Positions 40,540-49,255 of a DNA stretch of 59,963 bases are shown piece by piece. The stretch covers positions 1 through 59,963 of the forward strand of contig NZ_CAACUY010000039.1 of the NCBI RefSeq assembly GCF_900659615.1, written 5' to 3'. The position numbers were made by a program, and so were the translations under genes. The stretch's first letter is position 1. Every line of letters starts with the position of its first letter. Origin of the DNA: Actinomadura fibrosa (GTDB lineage Bacteria; Actinomycetota; Actinomycetes; Streptosporangiales; Streptosporangiaceae). The notes below the pieces were generated by a model. That model had not been told where the DNA came from, made no database searches, and saw only the letters and a program-made list of their open reading frames with translations.

Positions 40540-41151
40540 CTAGCTCTTCGGGTTGTGGCCGGCGTCCGCGTCCATGCGCGCCCAGGCGGCCTCCCACAGC
40601 TCGTCGCGGTGCCGGTCGCAGCGGCGGCGGACCATGGCGTAGGCCAGCAGGACCGGCATCGAGAGGGCGAGGACGGTGGCGGCCGCCGCGTACGTCGCGT
40701 CGGTCACGGTGCGGCTGTGCGGGCGCGGCCGGACGGTCGGCTCCGACCTGCGGTCGATCCAGATCGTGCGGTGCGCGCCGACCCTGGCCTTCTTCCAGCT
40801 CGGCAGCGAACCGGAGTGCCGCCTGCCGTCCACGCCCGTCCACGCCGCCTGGACGGTCTCGTGGATGTAGCGGTCGCCGGCGGTCCCGATGCCGCCGGTG
40901 GAGGTGACGGTGGCGACGACCTGGCGGCGGCTCGCCCGCTCGGCGCGCTCGGCGGCGACGCCCGAGTCGTAGGACCAGTGCGCGGTCCACAGCGCGAGCG
41001 GGGGAGCGGTGCCGAGCAGCAGGAGCAGCAGGAGCAGCGCGGCCAGCCGCTGGACGCGGTCGACCCGGCGGCGCAGCTCGTTGCGCTCGAAGCCGAGCCT
41101 CCTGCGCAGCCGTGCGAGGGTTCCCGCGCGGCCGCTGCCGAACCGGCGCAT
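40540..41151 (-). CDS. Rv1733c-like membrane protein
   Basis: A 203-residue reverse-strand protein, ATG 41151. It has an N-terminal basic region (LARLRRRLGFERNELRRRVD), the membrane segment RLAALLLLLLLLGTAPPLAL, and a middle loop with WIDRRSEPTVRPRPHSRTVT. The C-terminal segment is AAAATVLALSMPVLLAYAMV, followed by RRRCDRHRDELWEAAWARMD. This two-helix plan with the GxHxxxWID-type loop is the Rv1733c family, known in mycobacteria as dormancy-linked membrane proteins of unknown function. Its neighbours are acyltransferases and envelope-lipid transport genes, which is in line with an envelope role. Confidence 0.8.
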   Translation of the reverse strand: MRRFGSGRAGTLARLRRRLGFERNELRRRVDRVQRLAALLLLLLLLGTAPPLALWTAHWSYDSGVAAERAERASRRQVVATVTSTGGIGTAGDRYIHETVQAAWTGVDGRRHSGSLPSWKKARVGAHRTIWIDRRSEPTVRPRPHSRTVTDATYAAAATVLALSMPVLLAYAMVRRRCDRHRDELWEAAWARMDADAGHNPKS

Positions 41152-41322
41152 TTCGCGTCACCTCCCCGGGGAGCGATCTCCCGCCAAGAGGCCTTTGGCC
41201 ATCTATTCCCAGAATATTCCCGAGTTCGCCGCTCGGCACAGGACCGGTGGCCGAATCCCTTCCCAGATGGCGCCCGGTATACCGGTGCGGTGACCGTAAC
41301 CGGCCACCGCACCGAACCGGAC

Positions 41323-42792
41323 TCAGTCGTCGGCGGCCCGCCCGGCGCCCCGTCCCGCGGCCGGTTCGGGCGCCCGCCCGGCGTCCTGTCCGGCGGGCCG
41401 CCCGCCGGCCTGGCCGGTCGCCCGCTCGGCGGCCTGGAGCAGCTCGGCCATGCCTCCCTGCACGCCCTTGGTGAGGACGTCCAGGTCGGGCATGCCGTCG
41501 AAGTCGCCGGTGATGCCGAAGTACAGCGTCCCGCAGTAGGAGATGATCGCGGTGACCACCCGGATCCCGCCGGTGAGCGGGACGTACGGGTGCATCTCCA
41601 GCGCCCTGCGGCCGAGCACGTACAGGGGGAAGTCCGGGCCGGGGACGTTCGTCGTGACCGTCTGCACGACGTCCTGCCGCAGCCTGACCGGAATGCGGGC
41701 GCCGAGCGACAGCAGCGCGGGCGCCACGGCCGTGTCGGTGAGCCGGGTCAGCGTCCGCGTCCCGGCGGCCTGGTTGCTGCGCTTGACGTCGTCGGCCTGC
41801 TCGCGGACGATCCGCAGCCGCTCCAGCGGGTCGTCGACCCCTGCCGGGAGGTTCACGAAGACCGCCGCGACGCGGTTGTTGAACTCGCCGCGCTCGTCGG
41901 TGGCGCGCACCGAGACCGGCACGGCCGAGCGGACGACCGTCTCGGGTGTGAGCGCGCCGCGGGAGTTCAGCAGGTCGCGGTACCCGGCGGTCACGGCGGC
42001 GAGGACGACGTCGTTGACGGTGCCGCCCAGCGCCCGCCGGACCCTCCGCACGTCGGCGAGCGGCACCTGCTGCCAGCACCAGCGCCGGTGCGGGCCGATG
42101 GGGCCGTTCAGCGTGCCGGCCGAGGGGCGGGCGAACCGCGCGGTGGTGCGGCTGAGCCCGAGCGCGAAGTCGCGGAGCCGCCCGTACTCGCGCAGGCCGC
42201 CGGCGCTGCGCGCCATGTCGCCGAGCTGCCGCAGCGGCTGGGTCACGCCGCGCTGCGCGGAGTCGAGCAGCAGGCCCAGGGTGGACGGCTCGGGCTGCGG
42301 CTCCCAGGGCTCGGGCTCGCCGGGCGGCTCGTAGTCGGGGGACAGGTCGAACATGACGGTCGCGAGGTCCATGCCGGCCACGCCGTCGACCATGCAGTGG
42401 TGCACCTTGGCGATCAGCGCCCAGCGGCCGTCCGCGACGCCCTCGACCAGCCAGAGCTCCCACAGCGGCTTCGACGGGTCGAGCCGCTGCGCGAGGACCC
42501 GGCCGGCGAGGTTGCGGAGCTGCTCGTCGTTGCCCGGCGCCGGGAGCGCGGTGTGCCGGACGTGGTAGAGGATCTGGAAGTGCGGGTCGTCCGTCCAGAC
42601 GGGCCGCCCGAGGTGCAGGGGCACGCCCCGGACGCGCTGCCGGTACCGGGGGACGAGGGGGAGCTTGGCGACGATCGCCCTGACGAGGTCGCCGTAGGAG
42701 GGGGCGGGCCCCTCGAACACGACGACCGAGGCGACGTGCAGCGGGGTGTTCTCGTCTTCGAGGAGGTAGAAGCTCGCGTCCAGTCCGCTCAT
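41323..42792 (-). CDS. Wax ester synthase / diacylglycerol acyltransferase (WS/DGAT), copy 1
   Basis: A 489-residue bifunctional acyltransferase that makes triacylglycerol or wax ester from acyl-CoA, starting at ATG 42792 (MSGLDASFYL). The catalytic HHxxxDG motif is intact as HHCMVDG at residues 131-137. Further family blocks are PLHLGRPVWTDDPHFQILYH and GGTVNDVVLAAVTAGYRDLL (the ND motif). VTTNVPGPDFPLYVLGRRAL also matches the family. The C-terminal about 30 residues are Ala/Gly/Arg low complexity. It lies directly behind a second paralogue (107 bp) and in the same direction as the P55-LprG pair. Confidence 0.93.
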   Translation of the reverse strand: MSGLDASFYLLEDENTPLHVASVVVFEGPAPSYGDLVRAIVAKLPLVPRYRQRVRGVPLHLGRPVWTDDPHFQILYHVRHTALPAPGNDEQLRNLAGRVLAQRLDPSKPLWELWLVEGVADGRWALIAKVHHCMVDGVAGMDLATVMFDLSPDYEPPGEPEPWEPQPEPSTLGLLLDSAQRGVTQPLRQLGDMARSAGGLREYGRLRDFALGLSRTTARFARPSAGTLNGPIGPHRRWCWQQVPLADVRRVRRALGGTVNDVVLAAVTAGYRDLLNSRGALTPETVVRSAVPVSVRATDERGEFNNRVAAVFVNLPAGVDDPLERLRIVREQADDVKRSNQAAGTRTLTRLTDTAVAPALLSLGARIPVRLRQDVVQTVTTNVPGPDFPLYVLGRRALEMHPYVPLTGGIRVVTAIISYCGTLYFGITGDFDGMPDLDVLTKGVQGGMAELLQAAERATGQAGGRPAGQDAGRAPEPAAGRGAGRAADD

Positions 42793-42840
42793 GCGATGCA
42801 CGGCTCACCGTCTTTCTGCCGCTCTGTCACGGGATGGGGA

Positions 42841-42896
42841 TCGGCGTCACGGGGGTCGGGTCGGCGTCAGGGGGTCGGGGCGGCGTCAGGGACGGG
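42841..42896. repeat. Degenerate 20-bp tandem repeat between the two WS/DGAT genes
   Basis: The units tcggcgtcacgggggtcggg (42841-42860) and tcggcgtcagggggtcgggg (42861-42880), plus a third partial copy, form about 2.9 tandem copies in the 107-bp gap. They are noncoding and of unknown role. Confidence 0.7.
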
Positions 42897-42899
42897 CGG

Positions 42900-44279
42900 C
42901 TACGCGCCGTCCGCGCGGCGCCGGAGCTCGTCGAATCCGGCGCGGATCCCGGAGGCGAGGACGTCCAGGTCGGGCATGCCGTCGAAGTCGCCGGTGAGCC
43001 CGAACGTCAGCCGCCCCTCGTAGGAGAAGATCGCGACGCCGGCGCGCACGCCCGCGGCGAGCGGCACGAACGGGTACAGCCGCTCCAGCCGCCGCCCGAG
43101 CACGTACAGCGGGAACGGCGGGCCGGGCACGTTCGTCACGACCGTCTGCACGAGCGGCTGGCTCTGGCTCAGCGCGTACCGGGACCCGAGCGCCAGCAGG
43201 GTCGGCGCGAAGGCGGCCAGCCCGGCGAGCACCTCGCCGCCCGCCGCCCGGTGCGTCCGCTTCACGTCGTTCATCTGCCGGCGCACCTCGAACAGCCGCC
43301 GCCGCGGGTCGCCCTCGCCCACCGGCAGGTTCACGAGGACGCCCGACACCCGGTTGGTCACGTCGCCGCGCTCGTCCTGCGCCCGGACCGACACGGGCAC
43401 CAGCGTCCGGACGAGCGTGCCGTCCTTCAGCTCGCCGCGCTTGTCGAGGACGGCGCGGAACCCGGCGGTGACCGCCGTCAGGATCACGTCGTTGACCGTC
43501 CCGCCGAACGCCTTGCGGATCTCCCTGATCTCGTCGAGCTCCGCGTGCGTCCACATCCAGCGCCGGTGCGGCCCGAGCGGCCCGTTCAGCGAGCCCGTCG
43601 TCGGCCGCGCGAGCTGGCCGAGCGTGCGCGGGATGTCGGCGCCGACCGTGCGGAGGGTCTCGCCGCTGAGCAGCCCGCGCGCCCGCCCGGCGACCCGCCC
43701 GAGGGACCGCAGCGGCTCGGTGACCTGCGTCCGCAGCGAGGCGGCGAGCAGCTCGGCGGCGGACGGCTCGGGCTCCGGCGGCGGCAGCTCCCCGGGGTCC
43801 GCGGGCGCGGGCTCGCGCTCCAGGTCGAACAGCGTGGTCAGCAGGTCGATGCCGCCGACGCCGTCCACGACGCAGTGGTGCACCTTGGTGATGAGCGCCC
43901 AGCGGCCGTCCTCCAGCCCCTCGATCAGCCAGACCTCCCACAGCGGCTTCGCCGGGTCGAGCCGCTGCGACAGCACCCGCCCCGCGAGGTTGCGGAGCTG
44001 GTCGGCGTTCCCGGGCGCCGGGAGCGCGGTGTGCCGGACGTGGTAGAGGATCTGGAAGTGCGGGTCGTCCACCCAGACGGGCCGCCCGAGGTGCAGCGGC
44101 ACCGTCCGCACCCGCTGCCGGTATCTGGGGACGAGCGGCATCTTGCCGATGACCGCCCGGACCACCTCCCCGTACGTCGGCGCCGGTCCCTCGAAGACCG
44201 TCACCGACGCGATGTGCAGCGGGGCGCTCGCCGAGTCGGCGAAGTAGAAGCCCGCGTCCAGTCCGCTCATGCGCTCCAT
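42900..44279 (-). CDS. Wax ester synthase / diacylglycerol acyltransferase (WS/DGAT), copy 2
   Basis: A 459-residue paralogue of the preceding gene. ATG 44279 gives MERMSGLDAGFYFADSASAP; ATG 44270 (MSGLD) is equally possible. The catalytic motif is HHCVVDG at residues 134-140. PLHLGRPVWVDDPHFQILYH and FGGTVNDVILTAVTAGFRAV match the first copy, and VVTNVPGPPFPLYVLGRRLE is also conserved. The two copies differ strongly in the loops, so they probably differ in acyl or alcohol preference. Tandem WS/DGAT genes next to P55-LprG suggest that product is made and then moved to the envelope. Confidence 0.93.
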   Translation of the reverse strand: MERMSGLDAGFYFADSASAPLHIASVTVFEGPAPTYGEVVRAVIGKMPLVPRYRQRVRTVPLHLGRPVWVDDPHFQILYHVRHTALPAPGNADQLRNLAGRVLSQRLDPAKPLWEVWLIEGLEDGRWALITKVHHCVVDGVGGIDLLTTLFDLEREPAPADPGELPPPEPEPSAAELLAASLRTQVTEPLRSLGRVAGRARGLLSGETLRTVGADIPRTLGQLARPTTGSLNGPLGPHRRWMWTHAELDEIREIRKAFGGTVNDVILTAVTAGFRAVLDKRGELKDGTLVRTLVPVSVRAQDERGDVTNRVSGVLVNLPVGEGDPRRRLFEVRRQMNDVKRTHRAAGGEVLAGLAAFAPTLLALGSRYALSQSQPLVQTVVTNVPGPPFPLYVLGRRLERLYPFVPLAAGVRAGVAIFSYEGRLTFGLTGDFDGMPDLDVLASGIRAGFDELRRRADGA

Positions 44280-44382
44280 TGGCCGCACCGTCCTGTCGTC
44301 GCCCGGGGGACTTCAAGGATCAGTCCCCAGGCGGCACCGGCCCCAATCGGACGAAGTGACAAAAAGGTGAACGAAGTGATGA

Positions 44383-45912
44383 TCAGGAAACGCGGCGGGT
44401 GGCGACCGCGAGCGACAGCACCGCGCCGAGGGCGCACATCCCGGCGGTGATCCAGAAGATCTCCTGGTACTCGGCGCGCAGCGCGTCCTGCACGGCGGCG
44501 TTGTAGACCTTCAGCCGCGCCGCGAACTCCGCCTTCGTCATCAGGAACGGCAGCGGCGGCTTCAGGTCCGCGGTGAGCGCGTGGAAGCGGTAGAACCCCC
44601 ACGCCGACAGGGCGGAGATGCCGAGCAGCATCCCCATCATCCGCGCGACCACCACCGCCGCCGACGCGACGCCGTGCCGCGCCGCCGGCACGAACCCGAG
44701 GACCGCCGACGAGACCGGCGCGATGACCAGCCCGAGCCCGAGGCCCGTGACGACCAGGTCGACGTCCATCCGGGGCAGCGGGCCGTAGGACGCGCCCGCG
44801 AGGTCCGCCGGCCAGGCGGCGATCAGCAGGTAGCCGCCCGCGGCGATCGCCATCCCGGCCGCCATCGGCCACCGCTCGCCGACGCGCCGCGCGGCCAGCC
44901 CGCCCGCGACCGCCGCCACCGGCAGCGCCACGAGGAACCGGGTCAGCATCAGGGCGCCGTCGACCGGGTCCTTGCCGAGCAGCGTCTGCGCGACGAGGAC
45001 GACGTCCACGAGCGTCACCATCAGCGCCGCGCCCGACAGCAGGCTCACGCCCAGCGTCGCGAGGAGCGGCCCCCGCCGCACCTCCGCGAGGTCGAGCAGC
45101 CTCGTCCGCGCCTTGATCTCCCACACCACGAACCCGGCGAGGACGAGCGCGCCGGCCGCGAGCAGCGGACCGCCCCACGGCGGCAGCGCCGACTCCTCCG
45201 GCTCCGGGTTGTAGACGGCCGCGACGAGGAGCGCGAGGCCCGCCGCCAGCAGCACGCCGCCGACCACGTCCACGCCCGGCCGCGGCCCCTCCCGGCGCCG
45301 TCCGGGCACCGCGAACTGCACCGCCACGACCGCGACCGCCACCAGCGGCACGTTGATCCAGAAGATCGCCCGCCAGTCCAGCGCCGCCGCGATCCCCGCC
45401 CCGTACAGCGGCCCGAGCACGCTGCCGAGCTCCTGCGCCGCCCCGACCGCGCCGAGCACCACCGGCCGCTGCCGCTCGTCCCACAGGTCCCCGGCCAGCG
45501 CCATCGTCACCGGCAGCAGCGCGCCGCCCGCCACGCCCTGCACGACCCGCCCGGTCGTCAGCAGCGGGACGCCGTGCGCCAGCGCCGTGACCACCGAGCC
45601 CGCCGCGAACAGGACCAGGCACGCCTGGAGCAGCGGCCGGCGGCCGAACCGGTCCGAGAGCTGGCCGAGCAGCGGCATCGCCGCCACGTACCCGAGCAGG
45701 AAGCCCGTGAGGACGGGCGTCACCCGCTCCAGCCGGTTGATCGGGATGCCGAGGTCCTTCACCACCGGCACGAGGACGGTCGTGACGACGTACGCGTCCA
45801 GCGCGGCCAGCAGCACGACGGCACCGCCGGCCCCGATCGCGATCCGGCGCCGGTCGCGCGCCGCCCCCGCGCGCGCCGTGCCTTCGCGCGCCGTGTCCTC
45901 GTCCGCTCTCAT
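44383..45912 (-). CDS. P55-like MFS exporter (LprG partner)
   Basis: A 509-residue, 14-segment MFS protein; ATG 45912 is preferred over GTG 45933. It resembles mycobacterial P55 (Rv1410c): [40 protein letters not shown] and [20 protein letters not shown] (motif A) follow the P55 pattern. An extended loop with [20 protein letters not shown] separates the last two helices, as in P55. It lies 28 bp behind the LprG lipoprotein gene in the same direction, which is the conserved lprG-p55 operon order. In mycobacteria the pair exports triacylglycerol and lipoglycan to the outer envelope; here two WS/DGAT genes follow. Confidence 0.9.
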   Translation of the reverse strand: MRADEDTAREGTARAGAARDRRRIAIGAGGAVVLLAALDAYVVTTVLVPVVKDLGIPINRLERVTPVLTGFLLGYVAAMPLLGQLSDRFGRRPLLQACLVLFAAGSVVTALAHGVPLLTTGRVVQGVAGGALLPVTMALAGDLWDERQRPVVLGAVGAAQELGSVLGPLYGAGIAAALDWRAIFWINVPLVAVAVVAVQFAVPGRRREGPRPGVDVVGGVLLAAGLALLVAAVYNPEPEESALPPWGGPLLAAGALVLAGFVVWEIKARTRLLDLAEVRRGPLLATLGVSLLSGAALMVTLVDVVLVAQTLLGKDPVDGALMLTRFLVALPVAAVAGGLAARRVGERWPMAAGMAIAAGGYLLIAAWPADLAGASYGPLPRMDVDLVVTGLGLGLVIAPVSSAVLGFVPAARHGVASAAVVVARMMGMLLGISALSAWGFYRFHALTADLKPPLPFLMTKAEFAARLKVYNAAVQDALRAEYQEIFWITAGMCALGAVLSLAVATRRVS

Positions 45913-45940
45913 CCCGGTTCCGCCCGCCGCCACGCCGCGC

Positions 45941-46627
45941 CTACTTCGGTGCGCTGATCTTGTAGGGGGCGTCGAACTCGGTGAAGGAGATCACCACCGC
46001 GCCGCCGTCCGGGAACGTCCCGCGCACCTTGAGCAGCCGGTGGTCGGCCTTGGCGACCCACACCTGGCCGGGCAGGTCGGCGTCCACCCCGGGCAGCAGG
46101 CCGGAGACCTGGTCCTTCGGCAGCGTGGCCCCGATCCGGTAGGCCTCCTTGCCGTCCACCTTCTCGACGGCCTCGGGCTTCGGGTTCTGGAGCGAGGTGA
46201 GCAGCTTCGCGATCCCGCGGTCCGGGTCGAGGACGGCGGACGGGTCGTAGGTCGCGGCGGCGAGCATCTTCGGCGCCCGCTGCCAGCCGCCCGTCCCGAG
46301 GTTCAGGTAGACGACCGGGCCCAGCGCGACGATCTTCGCCTCGACGTTCTGGCCGGACTGCTCCAGCGTGAGCGTGCCCTGCGCGTCCCCGCTCTTCAGC
46401 AGCTTGACGTCGCCGCCCTTCACCATGATCGGCGACTTGCCCTCGGTCGCCATCGTGAACGCGACGCTCTTCAGGCCCGCCATGGCCGCCGACGACTGCC
46501 GCAGCGTCCCGGCCGCGTCGAAGGCCGCCGCCGTGGGCTTCGGGTCGTCGGACCCGCCGCCGTCGCAGGCGCTGACGGCCACCAGCGCGAGCAGGACGTG
46601 GACGAGGGCGAGAAATCGTCGTGGCAT
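45941..46627 (-). CDS. lprG: LppX/LprAFG-family lipoprotein, LprG-like
   Basis: A 228-residue lipoprotein starting at ATG 46627. Signal [20 protein letters not shown] with Cys21 as the lipidated residue of the lipobox AVSAC. The mature domain shows the LppX_LprAFG pattern: [60 protein letters not shown] and [20 protein letters not shown]. The family fold is a half-barrel with a hydrophobic cavity that carries lipids. It is the first gene of a two-gene operon with the P55-like exporter, matching the mycobacterial lprG-p55 unit. This is inferred to carry triacylglycerol-like lipid. Confidence 0.9.
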   Translation of the reverse strand: MPRRFLALVHVLLALVAVSACDGGGSDDPKPTAAAFDAAGTLRQSSAAMAGLKSVAFTMATEGKSPIMVKGGDVKLLKSGDAQGTLTLEQSGQNVEAKIVALGPVVYLNLGTGGWQRAPKMLAAATYDPSAVLDPDRGIAKLLTSLQNPKPEAVEKVDGKEAYRIGATLPKDQVSGLLPGVDADLPGQVWVAKADHRLLKVRGTFPDGGAVVISFTEFDAPYKISAPK

Positions 46628-46736
46628 ACGCGGACCCTACCGACGGGTCATCACACGCGTCACTCGGTACCAGGTATGACATCCCCCCACCGAAAGGATG
46701 ACGCGCCCCGCCTGCCGGGCACTCACTGCCGGCGCT

Positions 46737-46847
46737 TCAGTCCGCGGCGGCCGCCGCGTCAGCGCCGTACTCCCTGCGGAAGCAGTAATGCATGTACTCG
46801 CCGAAGAGGCCTGGGCGGAGCTTGATGGCCAGCCTGCGCGCCCGCAA
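46737..46847 (-). pseudogene. Possible short gene or 3' remnant of an unknown gene
   Basis: A reverse-strand frame from TTG 46847 to TGA at 46737, 36 codons, reads LRARRLAIKLRPGLFGEYMH and then YCFRREYGADAAAAAD. Third codon positions are strongly G/C and the core (FGEYMHYCFRREYG) looks protein-like. The frame is closed upstream by a stop at 46881 and has no ribosome-binding site. It could be a truncated C-terminus left after a rearrangement between lprG and the cupin gene, or chance. It sits in a 284-bp gap that holds no other gene. Confidence 0.3.
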
Positions 46848-46911
46848 GCCGACCGGCGAACCTGTTCGCCCGGCGCGACTTCAGGAGAATTGAGTACGTC
46901 GGCATCTCATC

Positions 46912-47433
46912 TCACTGCGGTCCGTCGTCGGCCAGAGGCCACTCCCTTACTCCCTGCTCCGGCCCCGGAGGGGAGAAGATATAGAGTTGATGGAGGGTCT
47001 GACTCGCTTCCCTGTTGACGTGCTGGTGCTCGGTGCCGGCGGGAATGTAGATCGCATCGCCGGGGTGGAGGACGAATTCCTTCTCGCACGAGAGGATCGT
47101 GGCGGTTCCTTCGATGACGTAGATGAACTCCTCCACCTGCCGGGTGTGAGCGGGGACGCATGATCCGGCTCCGAATGAGATATGTCCGAAAGCCAGACCT
47201 TTTGCGCTGGTTGTCTTCGAGTCGATGAGCACCTTCGCGTAGACGCCTTCCGCGCCCCGATCATGGCCGGGCGGGAGATCTTCTCGCGTCGCGAAGTTCG
47301 CCTGTCGCTTTTGATCATCCTTGTCCACGGACCTACCAGGGGTTTCGTCGTGATCGCACGACGTTGCCCGGACAGTGGACCCTTTTGCTGCGATCCAAAA
47401 TCGTAACTTCATTTTATGTGTGTATAAATCCAC
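46912..47433 (-). CDS. Cupin 2 domain protein
   Basis: A 173-residue protein. GTG 47433 is preferred because AGGAG lies five bases upstream; ATG 47412 is an alternative. The cupin double-stranded beta-helix is clear: GAGSCVPAHTRQVEEFIYVI (metal-ligand His/Glu positions) with EGTATILSCEKEFVLHPGDA following, then IPAGTEHQHVN. The N-terminal about 40 residues (KGSTVRATSCDHDETPGRSV) are unlike the family. The coding sequence and upstream DNA are noticeably less GC-rich than the surroundings, with ATT, AAA and TTA codons, and a tRNA gene lies 300 bp away, so recent acquisition is possible. The enzyme or sensor role is unknown. Confidence 0.8.
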   Translation of the reverse strand: MDLYTHKMKLRFWIAAKGSTVRATSCDHDETPGRSVDKDDQKRQANFATREDLPPGHDRGAEGVYAKVLIDSKTTSAKGLAFGHISFGAGSCVPAHTRQVEEFIYVIEGTATILSCEKEFVLHPGDAIYIPAGTEHQHVNREASQTLHQLYIFSPPGPEQGVREWPLADDGPQ

Positions 47434-47729
47434 GCAGACTCCTGATCCGAATCTCCTCTAAGGCGCATCGAGAACACCCATCCCTCGTGTCACGTTCGCC
47501 GCGGCGCCGCTGCGAGATCGCGATCAGCGCCGCTGCCGCTGAGAGCGAAGTCCCACAGTCATGGGCGAGTCGGCGACGATGCGGGCTGGGTCATCGAGGG
47601 GTGACCAGGAACTCGTTGACGAGGAGCTCGGTGCGGGGCGCGAGGCGGCGCGACGGCCGGTCGTCAATGCGCGCGGTCGTGCTCGGTGGCCCGGGAGGGC
47701 GGGACACGAGCCGCGTGGGCGGGGCGAAG
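47434..47729. other. 296-bp region between the cupin gene and tRNA-Met, lower GC near the cupin
   Basis: The part next to the cupin gene contains AT-richer DNA that may hold its promoter. The rest contains one reverse-strand 38-codon frame (GTG 47707 to TGA 47591, ending TELLVNEFLVTPR), which I do not call because no ribosome-binding site is seen. No other feature recognised. Confidence 0.4.
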
Positions 47730-47803
47730 TGGGGCGGGCGGGACTCGAACCCGCGACCCGAAGATTATGAGTCTCCTGCTCTAACCAGCTGAGCTACCGC
47801 CCC
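47730..47803 (-). tRNA. tRNA-Met (CAT)
   Basis: A 74-nt reverse-strand cloverleaf. Acceptor GGGGCGG pairs with CCGCCCC (plus-strand 47797-47803 and 47731-47737), discriminator A. The anticodon loop is CTCATAA with anticodon CAT (plus-strand 47767-47769). The T arm GCGGGTTCGAGTCCCGC is perfect. A CAT anticodon could also be tRNA-Ile2, but the body resembles elongator tRNA-Met. Confidence 0.9.
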
Positions 47804-47917
47804 CGAGGCGACCCCCGTGGGCTGCCGTGGAGGCCGGGGGCGTGCCGCGTGTCATCTTAGCGGCGGCCCCTCGGCGGCGGCCACCGCCATTGTTGATCTC
47901 CCCCGTCCGGGACGGGC

Positions 47918-48691
47918 TCAAGCGGGCCAGGTCGGAGGGCGCTTGTCGAGGAAGGCCCGCATGCCCTCCTGCGCCTCGGGGCGCTGGCTCGACGCCGCCA
48001 TGACCTCGATGGCGTAGGCGTAGGCGTCGTGCTCCGGGCGGTCGAACTGGGCGTACATGGCCTGCTTGCCGAGCGCCTTGCTGGCCGGGCTGCCCTGGGT
48101 GGCGCGCCGGAGGAGGTCGTGGACGGCCTTGTCGAGGTCGCCGTCCGGGACCGCGTAGTTCACCAGGCCCCAGTCGGCGGCCGTGGCGGCGTCGACGACC
48201 TCGCCCGTCAGCGCCATCTCGGCGGCGCGCTTGCGTCCGACGTTCCGGGAGATCGCGACGAGCGGGGTGTGGCAGAACCAGCCGCCCTTGCCGCCGGGGG
48301 CGGCGAACCCGGCGCTCTCGGCGGCGACGGCGAGGTCGCAGCTCGCGACGAGCTGGCAGCCGGCGGCGGTGGCGAGGCCGTGCACGCGGGCGACGACCAC
48401 CTGCGGGACGGACTGGATCGTCCCCATCAGCTCGGTGCAGATCCGCAGGAGGGCGCGGACGTCGGCGTGGGGCGCGCCGGCCATGTCCGCGAAGTCGTGG
48501 CCGGCGGAGAAGACGGGTCCGTTCGCCGCGAGGACGACGCCGCGCGCGTCGGTGGCGGCGGTCGCGCGGAAGGCGTCGGTGAGCTGGAGCAGGAAGGCCC
48601 GGGACAGCGCGTTGCGGCGTTTCGGGCGGTTCATCGTGATCGTCGTGAACGCGCCGTCGCGGTGGACGAGGACGTCGCTTGCTTCGCTCAT
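47918..48691 (-). CDS. Enoyl-CoA hydratase/isomerase family protein
   Basis: A 257-residue crotonase-fold protein starting at ATG 48691. It shows TTITMNRPKRRNALSRAFLL, the oxyanion-hole segment GPVFSAGHDFADMAG and VARVHGLATAAGCQLVASCD (second oxyanion region). GGWFCHTPLVAISRNVGRKR also fits crotonases. The usual catalytic Glu pair is not obvious; the sequence resembles the ECHDC3-like branch, so hydratase activity is uncertain. A 21-bp perfect palindrome lies right upstream of the start, so it is probably under control of a specific repressor. It is a lone gene on this strand. Confidence 0.88.
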   Translation of the reverse strand: MSEASDVLVHRDGAFTTITMNRPKRRNALSRAFLLQLTDAFRATAATDARGVVLAANGPVFSAGHDFADMAGAPHADVRALLRICTELMGTIQSVPQVVVARVHGLATAAGCQLVASCDLAVAAESAGFAAPGGKGGWFCHTPLVAISRNVGRKRAAEMALTGEVVDAATAADWGLVNYAVPDGDLDKAVHDLLRRATQGSPASKALGKQAMYAQFDRPEHDAYAYAIEVMAASSQRPEAQEGMRAFLDKRPPTWPA

Positions 48692-48692
48692 G

Positions 48693-48713
48693 ACCGTGAC
48701 GTTACGTCACGGT
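48693..48713. promoter_or_regulatory. 21-bp perfect palindrome upstream of the enoyl-CoA hydratase
   Basis: ACCGTGACGT-T-ACGTCACGGT, with 10-bp perfect arms, lies one base upstream of the start codon of the reverse-strand gene. It would overlap the transcription start, which fits a TetR- or GntR-type repressor site; no such regulator gene is adjacent. Confidence 0.65.
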
Positions 48714-48808
48714 ATTCTCGCGCGCACGCGCTGGACACCCCCGAATCCGGGTGCGATGTCGGACCCGCGTCGTACGGTGGGCACGTCCACGGACGCGCCG
48801 AGGGGGGT

Positions 48809-49201
48809 ATGGCCTTGAAACTGCTCACCGCCACCAACTCCAGCCAGGGATTCCGCGACAACGACTTCGACTGGTGCGTCGAAGGCGAGCTCGTGCACAT
48901 CGGTGTCGTGTGCGCCCGCGACTCGAACGACCCGGACGGCGGGTGCGGCTGCGGCCGCTCGTTCGCGGGGCTCAACTCGCACCGCGCGACCACCACGGCG
49001 ATGGTCCGCGAGATCCCCGGTTTCACCGACGACGACTACGTTCTCGCGATCCGCTCCAGCCTGGAGCAGCAGGGCTGCGACGCGACGTTCGCCGAGCACG
49101 AGGCGGCGCTGCTGCGGTGCCTGGTGCGCGACTGGCCGGTGGGGGTGATCGTCGAGCGGCGGCTGGATGAGATCGTGGTGCGGCAGGTGGTCCAGCCCTG
49201 A
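48809..49201 (+). CDS. Conserved hypothetical actinobacterial protein
   Basis: A 130-residue protein starting at ATG 48809 after GAGGGGGG. It begins MALKLLTATNSSQGFRDNDF, followed by the very conserved-looking block DWCVEGELVHIGVVCARDSN and DPDGGCGCGRSFAGLNSHRA. The three Cys residues in CGCG plus an upstream one may bind metal, though no classical zinc motif spacing is met. The C-terminal helical part ends VIVERRLDEIVVRQVVQP. It belongs to an actinomycete family of unknown function that I recognise only by this block. A thiamine-binding protein gene follows 54 bp later. Confidence 0.75.
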   Translation: MALKLLTATNSSQGFRDNDFDWCVEGELVHIGVVCARDSNDPDGGCGCGRSFAGLNSHRATTTAMVREIPGFTDDDYVLAIRSSLEQQGCDATFAEHEAALLRCLVRDWPVGVIVERRLDEIVVRQVVQP

Positions 49202-49255
49202 CCGCGGCGCCGCCGGTGCCGGAGGGGGCGGGGCGCAACGTCGTGGAGGTTGGTC

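Noticed and set aside
47591..47707. 38-codon reverse frame ending TELLVNEFLVTPR near tRNA-Met
   Set aside because: No ribosome-binding site and no family; too short to separate from chance in GC-rich DNA.
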